From Rosa chinensis (taxonomy: Eukaryota; Streptophyta; Magnoliopsida; Rosales; Rosaceae), in NCBI RefSeq assembly GCF_002994745.2, contig NC_037094.1, positions 21,243,001 through 21,307,000 on the forward strand: a stretch of DNA of 64,000 nucleotides, in the 5' to 3' direction. A program made the position numbers and the translations under genes. The notes below the pieces were generated by a model. The model was not told where the DNA came from. It worked only from the letters and a program-made list of their open reading frames with translations, and made no database searches. Below, piece after piece: positions 58,790 through 64,000 of the stretch; the first letter of the stretch is position 1, and every line of letters begins with the position of its first letter.

Positions 58790-60560
58790 TGGGGGGCAAT
58801 AATCTATCTATTGGAGGCAATAATGTGTCTTAATTGTTATTCAGTCTCTATAATTGTTGTTTAGTGATCTTTTCCTTTGTGTTCAGAGCAACTTGTTATA
58901 GTTTCTGAAGAGTTTTGCTAGTTCTGACTACATTATTGGGGGGCAATAATCTGTCTATTGGGGGGCAGTAATGTGTCTTAATTGTTATGATCGAAGTCCC
59001 TATAATAGTTGTTCAATGATCTTTTCCTTTGTATTCAGAGTAATTTGTTACTACTTCTGATGTGTTTTGGTAGTTCTGACATTATTATTAGGGGGCAATA
59101 ATAGTTCTGTTTTGTTATTTTTGCAGGAATATGGGTGATCCTTTGGTTGCTAGGTGCATTTATTTTGGGGGGGGGGGGGGGGGGGGGCAAGAATTGTTTA
59201 TATTTAGGCTCATTGTAACATTTTTCTTTTGAGGATGATTGATATTGACTCTTATTTTGATTTTTGTTGCTTTTTAAGAAATGGATTAAATTTTGAACAT
59301 GATTGAGTTTGCAATGACTGATTATAAGAGGTTTATTAGCGGGCAATAGAGATTTTATTGCCCCCCTAATAAACCTGATTATTTGGGGACTTTAGTTCAC
59401 TAAATATTGATTTTGAATACCTGTACTTTTGCAAACTAATTTAAAACCCAACTGAATTACTTCTGACCATCTTTATAAAGATTACTGGGGGGCAATACAG
59501 TTTTTATTGCCCTCCAATAAACCTAATTATTTGAGACTTTAGTTCACCAAGTATTGATTTTGAATACTTGTACTTTTGCAAACTAATTTAAAACCCAACT
59601 GAATTACTTCTGACCATCTTTATAAAGATTATTGGGGGCAATAAAGTTTTTATGACCCCCCAATAAACCTGTTTATTTGGGGGACTTGAATATATCTGCA
59701 ATTTGTTGAAATGACCTGTAATAATTTGAATGCAACAGAAGTATATCATATCATCCAAATCATGCCATTTCATTGTAATTGGAAAATAAATTGCATACGA
59801 GAATGTACAATCCCTACTTTCAGAATCCCTAAGTTAAATTCCTACTTTCAAAATAAAGATCCTACTTTACAATACATTAGAAGTTAGATATCATGTTCAG
59901 GATTTCAGTTTTCAATTTCTCCAAGCTCCATCAAGAGTCATGATTTACTCAACTGTGTGCTTCCTCTTCAAAATCACTCAACAGATTGAATCTTGGTCTT
60001 GCCATTCTGCCCGCAAACAAAACCAAAATCATCATCTTAGACTTTCAAAATCAAAGTTTCTAACATTACTGACCCCTAATAAAGACATTATTGGGGGCAA
60101 TAATTTGTCTATTGCCCCCCAATAGACCACTAAGAAAACTCCATTTTCAATCAATAACAGATTAGTGTACTTCAATAAACACAAAGAAACATAAGACTTT
60201 TCAAAGCCCTAAATTCAATGATAAATGAACCACAGTTAAGACATTATTGGGGCGAGGGGGGCAATAATCTGTCTATCGCCTCCAATAGACCATCCCAAAA
60301 ATAACCAGTTTCTATCATTTACATATTATTGTACTTTAATAAACTCAAAACAGCATAAGACTTTCAACGCTCTAATTTCAGTGATTAATTAACCACAGTT
60401 AAGAAATTATTGGGGGACCATAATCTGTCTATTGCCCCTATTAGACCATCAAGAAAACACTCCATTTTCAATCAATAACATATTAGTGTATTTTAATAAA
60501 CAGTGTAGTGATTATTGCCCCCCAATAGACATATTCTTGGGGGGCAATAATTTTTTTTTT
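58790..60560. repeat. Dispersed hairpin motif: ATTGGGGGGCAATAAT paired with TATTGCCCCCCAATA
   Basis: About ten occurrences, near 58790, 58938, 59090, 59337, 59484, 59628, 60090, 60245, 60405 and 60520. Many have both halves within about 40 bases, for example GGGGGCAATAATTTGTCTA and then TTGCCCCCCAATAGACC at about 60092-60125, so each can fold as a hairpin. Two 120-140-base segments around 59380-59530 and 59530-59680 are also direct repeats of each other. Confidence 0.8.
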
Positions 60561-60910
60561 TTTTGGTTTCGACTCCAATATAGGCTTTCAACGAGTCTTC
60601 ATTTTCACTCAATTAACAGTTTATAATAAAAAAAACCAACATTCACAACAGTATTTCACACGTATGAACCAGAAACCCTAGATTTCACAGATTTTCGCAC
60701 ATGCAAAGTCTATTTCACATATATAAACCAAATTTAAGCTATCAACAAGGTTTAAATTGAAGATTTATGTAATCGATTTCTCAGAAAACCTGAAAATCTA
60801 AAAAACGAATTAGAAATTCAATTTTGATCTCTTTTGATGTTTCTGAAGTCGGAGAAAATACAACCGTTGCTGGACCTCGAATCTTAATCACCGGTGTTCG
60901 GTGAGTATCG

Positions 60911-61278
60911 TAGGGGTGGGCGAGGTGCGGTTTGAGGCCCAAACAGCAACCAAACCGCTTTTTTCGGTTGGCCTATATATCAAACCGCAACCGCATTACA
61001 AAAGGGTTGAACCGATTATTTCGGTTACACCATTTTTTGGTGCGGTGTGGGTCGGTTCGGTTTGGACCGATTTATTAATTTCAACTAGAAAGAAAGGGCC
61101 AAAATTAGGCTTATTTTTACCTAACAGTTTCAATAAGGCATAAATAAATTTTGAATGCATTTAGAGTCCACACAAATCAGCAAATGTCACCCACATATCA
61201 AGCAACTTGCAGAAAGACCATATTTGAACACTTAACAAACCCCCCCCCCTCCCCACACGCACGCACACACACACACAC

Positions 61279-61316
<38 letters not shown>

Positions 61317-61589
61317 ATGATCAAGCAAACATAGCAACTTATTACAAATTGAAAACCTAAACAAAAATGGATTTCTTATATATTAAAAACCAACATTTCC
61401 ATCAATAGAGAAATAATAAATAAATAAAATATAATTAAAATAAATTCGGTGCGGGTCGGTTTATGACCCGAAACAGCAACCGAACCGCTTTTATGCGGTT
61501 CGGTGCAGTGTGACCATATAACGACACCGTTTTAGTTCGGTGCGGTTCGGGTCGGTAACCGCATTTTCGGTACAAACTGCCCACCCCTA
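60911..61589. mobile_element. hAT element with 8-bp target-site duplication, nested in the MULE
   Basis: Ends are TAGGGGTGGGC at the left and GCCCACCCCTA at the right. The 8-mer GAGTATCG flanks both sides (60903-60910 and 61590-61597). Sub-terminal regions are rich in GGTGCGGTT(C/T)GG and complementary AACCGC words. An AC/AT microsatellite lies at about 61257-61314. No transposase; non-autonomous. Confidence 0.9.
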
Positions 61590-61813
61590 GAGTATCGTGC
61601 TCGTTTAACAGAGAGAGAGGGAAAAGTGGAAGGGAAGTCGTGGTGTTAGTGGGTAGGGGGTAGTGGCACAGTTTGTAATTTCTTTATTTTCAGAGTCCAA
61701 AAGCGTCGTTGCACTATTAGTTTGGGTAAGTGTGGACACAAATATCTTTTGGTGGAGTGTTTGAGTTCTTGTTGGGCTTAATTTAGATAAGTGGTCACTG
61801 CCCTTTTAATTAA

Positions 61814-62337
61814 TCGTTGCCGCCAGCCTACGAGTGCTTCCTCATTCAAGAAAGACGGAGAATGCTTCTCAACATAATCCCGACCAGCTCTTCTTTACCC
61901 GCTAGGTTTTTCATTTTTGGTTTCATAATTTGAAAAACAAGTAATTAACTTCGATTGTAGCTAGGACTATGGGTTGTAGGACAAAACAAGAATGACGACG
62001 ATATTATTTATTAAATATATACAAGTCTAATCCCCGCGGCATGTGAATGTAACAAGTAACTACTTCCATTAGATAAGATCGATCATCTGGAATTCTTGTT
62101 AATATTTTAAGTTGTTAAATTATGGGGAGCTTTCAGCTGTTCAATTAATCGTGAAAAAGCAAATACATCAATTTCACGTTGTATTTCTCATCACATTATT
62201 TAACCAAGAAGGATAAGAACTGATACGTATCAATCAAACTAACTTAATTAATTTAGTTAGCTAGCTGTTATATACTGTAACACCAAACTAACTTAATTAA
62301 TCTCCAACGTTTTATGCATGTGCAATATATCATCACC
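61814..62337 (+). promoter_or_regulatory. Upstream region of the phospholipase gene
   Basis: AT-rich DNA that includes two near-identical CACCAAACTAACTTAATTAA / CAAACTAACTTAATTAAT words (about 62237 and 62281). The rest shows nothing recognisable. Confidence 0.45.
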
Positions 62338-62345
62338 TATAAATA
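62338..62345 (+). promoter_or_regulatory. TATA box of the phospholipase A1 gene
   Basis: TATAAATA in the context CACCTATAAATACAAGAG, about 110 bases before the ATG at 62455. Confidence 0.7.
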
Positions 62346-62454
62346 CAAGAGCTTGGATGGGAGCAGAAGCACACACACATCAATATTAAAGATTTAGATA
62401 ATCAACTTTCAGAAATACAATTAGCCCAAATACTTGAGCTAGCAAGCAAGAAAA

Positions 62455-63839
62455 ATGGCCGGAGGTATAGCAACAAGGTGGAGGGTTCTAAGCGGCGAAG
62501 ACGAGTGGGAGGGTCTACTAGACCCTCTCGACATTGATCTCCGCCACTATGTCATTCACTACGGGGAAAGGGCGGGAGCCGTAGCCGTGGTGAACGAACC
62601 AAAGTCGAAGAACTACCGACTTCCTCGATACTTAAAGGAACATTTGTTCTCAAAGGTGGGTTTGCAGAGTGGTAACCCATACAAGTACGTGGTGAAAGAA
62701 TACTTGTATGCAGCAATCCATCTGCCATTATCGATCGGGAAATCAAACTTTCTCGGTTTTGTTGCGGTTACAACAGATGAAGGAGCCAAAGTGTTGGGAA
62801 GGAGGGACGTTTTGATTTCTTGGAGAGGAACCCAGTTGGTACATGAGTGGCTTGTTGACGACGATATCGCTTTAGTTTCAGCTTCTGACATTCTGGGATC
62901 GAATAACGGACTCGATCCTTTGGTGCACCAAGGTTGGCTGTCCTACTACACTAATAAGGACATTTTTTCCCCACACAATCAACTACGTAGTTGCAGAGAT
63001 CAGGTATTTCATGATTATATTTTTTATTCTCATTCTTTAAATTTTGAAAATTAAATTAACTTCAAAAAACACACTAATTGAGTTAATTTATCAATACATT
63101 AATCTCCAAAGTGTTATAGTATGTCAACTCCATGATCTGAGCCTCTCAAGAATTGATCGCAATATGATGAATTACGCTAGTTGATGACCAAATTCAATTG
63201 CTTTCTAATTCTCAGGTTCTAGCTGCACTTAAATCAGTACTAGAAGAATACAAGGATGAAGAAATCAGCATTACTGTCACTGGTCACAGCATGGGTGCTG
63301 CAATGGCAACGTTAAACGCAACCGATATTGTCTGTAACGGACACAACAAACCCACAGATCAATCGGACAAGCAGATTCCTGTGACAGCAATTGTGTTTGC
63401 CAGCCCCCGACTAGGCGATGAGGGATTCGAGAAGGTGTTTTCTGGTCTCGAAAACCTTCACGTCTTGCGTGTCACTAATGACCAAGATATTGTTCCTAAA
63501 TTACCATATTTGGATGGTAAATATGTTCATGTTGGAAAAGAGTTGAGAATCGACAGTCTCAAGTCGCCCTACTTGAAGGTTATCCCTGAATCAGATAAAG
63601 CAGGAAGGCTTGGCAGTTTGCACGATGTGGAGGTTTACTTGCATGGTGTTGCAGGGACACAGGGAATCGAAAATAACGATTTTAAATTGGAAGTGAATCG
63701 TGATCTCGCACTGGTAAACAAATATATTGATCTTCTGAAGGACGAACATAAGGTAGTTGGTAGCTGGTGGACTGAGAAGAACAAGTCTATGATTCAAATG
63801 GATGATGGCTCTTGGGTCTTGGATGATGGTGAGTCTTGA
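62455..63839 (+). CDS. Phospholipase A1-II (class 3 lipase, DAD1-like family)
   Basis: An acyl hydrolase acting at sn-1 of glycerophospholipids. Two exons (62455-63003 and 63216-63839; intron GT-AG) give 390 residues, typical of cytosolic class-II PLA1s. There is no transit or signal peptide: the start MAGGIATRWRVLSGEDEWEG aligns with family N-termini. Seen in order: WEGLLDPLDIDLRHYVIHYG, the oxyanion segment ISWRGTQ, the nucleophile elbow GHSMGAA with Ser208, FASPRLGD, Asp274 in NDQDIVPKLP, and His319 in GSLHDVEVYLHG, completing Ser-Asp-His. The elbow has Met where Leu is usual. The tail contains GTQGIENNDFKLEVNRDLAL and ends SMIQMDDGSWVLDD, as in family members. Substrate in vivo is not predictable from this sequence. 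Confidence 0.95.
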
Positions 63840-64000
63840 ATGAAGCCTAGCTAGCTAATCGGCTTTGAAGGAACAAGTAATATACAATTGCCTCTGGGTT
63901 GAATATGTGCAGTGTGGCAATATATATAAGGCCGCATTTAAATAAGAGCTCAGAAAAAGCTCCCTGTTTAGATCAGGGTTTTTCTTCCTCTGGTTTGGTG
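63840..64000 (+). other. 3' flank of the phospholipase gene
   Basis: The 3' UTR and end of window. Nothing else is recognised. Confidence 0.5.

Larger units (their letters stand above)
58114..61804. mobile_element. Large MULE of the TATTGCCCC family (3.7 kb) with nested hAT
   Basis: The left end GGGGAAATGATTATTTACCC matches the left end at 4033. The right end TTTAGATAAGTGGTCACTGCCC is its counterpart. Flanks are identical 9-mers TTTAATTAA (58105-58113 and 61805-61813). The interior has a 26-bp minisatellite, a long field of GGGGGGCAATAAT palindromes (58790-60560), a 21-G run (59167-59187) and a nested hAT (60911-61589). No transposase and no recognised captured gene. It lies about 650 bases upstream of the phospholipase gene. 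Confidence 0.8.

Noticed and set aside
62552..62891. Minus-strand frames across the phospholipase exon
   Set aside because: Antisense shadows of the phospholipase coding exon.

Overview
The window is nuclear DNA from a flowering plant. Genes are split by short GT-AG introns, and several encode plant-type proteins: a tonoplast aquaporin, a FORKED/VAN3-binding protein, organellar GatB, an F-box/DUF295 protein, a PPR fragment and class-II phospholipase A1. The space between genes is AT-rich and full of MULE, hAT, LINE and LTR debris and microsatellites. Gene and repeat style fit a woody rosid such as a Rosaceae species, but I cannot prove the species from sequence alone. I see no prokaryotic features (operons, CRISPR, phage).

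Layout. Positions 1-1730 hold the likely 5' end and a G-box-rich promoter of a minus-strand gene that continues off the left edge. Positions 1734-7100 are broken DNA: a displaced copy of the 3' end of the DUF547 gene carrying a hAT element, a Pack-MULE carrying fragments of a PPR gene and a 6-phosphogluconate dehydrogenase gene, and a frameshifted F-box gene. Positions 8082-20754 carry two intact minus-strand genes, GatB (8 exons) and a DUF547/MIP1-leucine-zipper protein (11 exons), separated by a truncated tRNA-Ser. Positions 21800-31400 are almost wholly transposon-derived (LINE RNase H remnants, MULEs, LTR-like blocks with tandem arrays). A TIP2-type aquaporin lies at 31560-32776, followed by a long-TIR MULE (34229-35826) and a LINE 3' end with an open RNase H reading frame (36024-36785).

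The right half is richer in genes. It holds a FORKED-like/VAN3-binding protein (39822-42170, +), a two-domain defensin-like peptide gene with a frameshift (42520-42926, -), a LINE-type retroposon with target-site duplication (43280-44226), formyltetrahydrofolate deformylase PURU (44575-47384, -), a conserved 57-residue membrane microprotein (48973-49373, +), a MULE inserted 26 bases past the next gene's stop codon (50956-52244), mitochondrial phosphatidylserine decarboxylase PSD1 (52271-56372, -), more MULEs including a 3.7-kb one with a nested hAT, and a class-II phospholipase A1 (62455-63839, +).

The genes do not form one pathway. They are mostly single-copy housekeeping genes (organellar translation, one-carbon metabolism, phospholipid synthesis) in a transposon-rich setting. 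The most notable signals are: (i) a MULE family, four copies here, whose interior is laced with short palindromes built on TATTGCCCC/GGGGCAATA; (ii) the two-gene Pack-MULE; (iii) three non-GT splice donors in GatB; (iv) the frameshifted double defensin-like gene; (v) the microprotein whose first exon codes for only two residues. I found no convincing undescribed multi-gene system.
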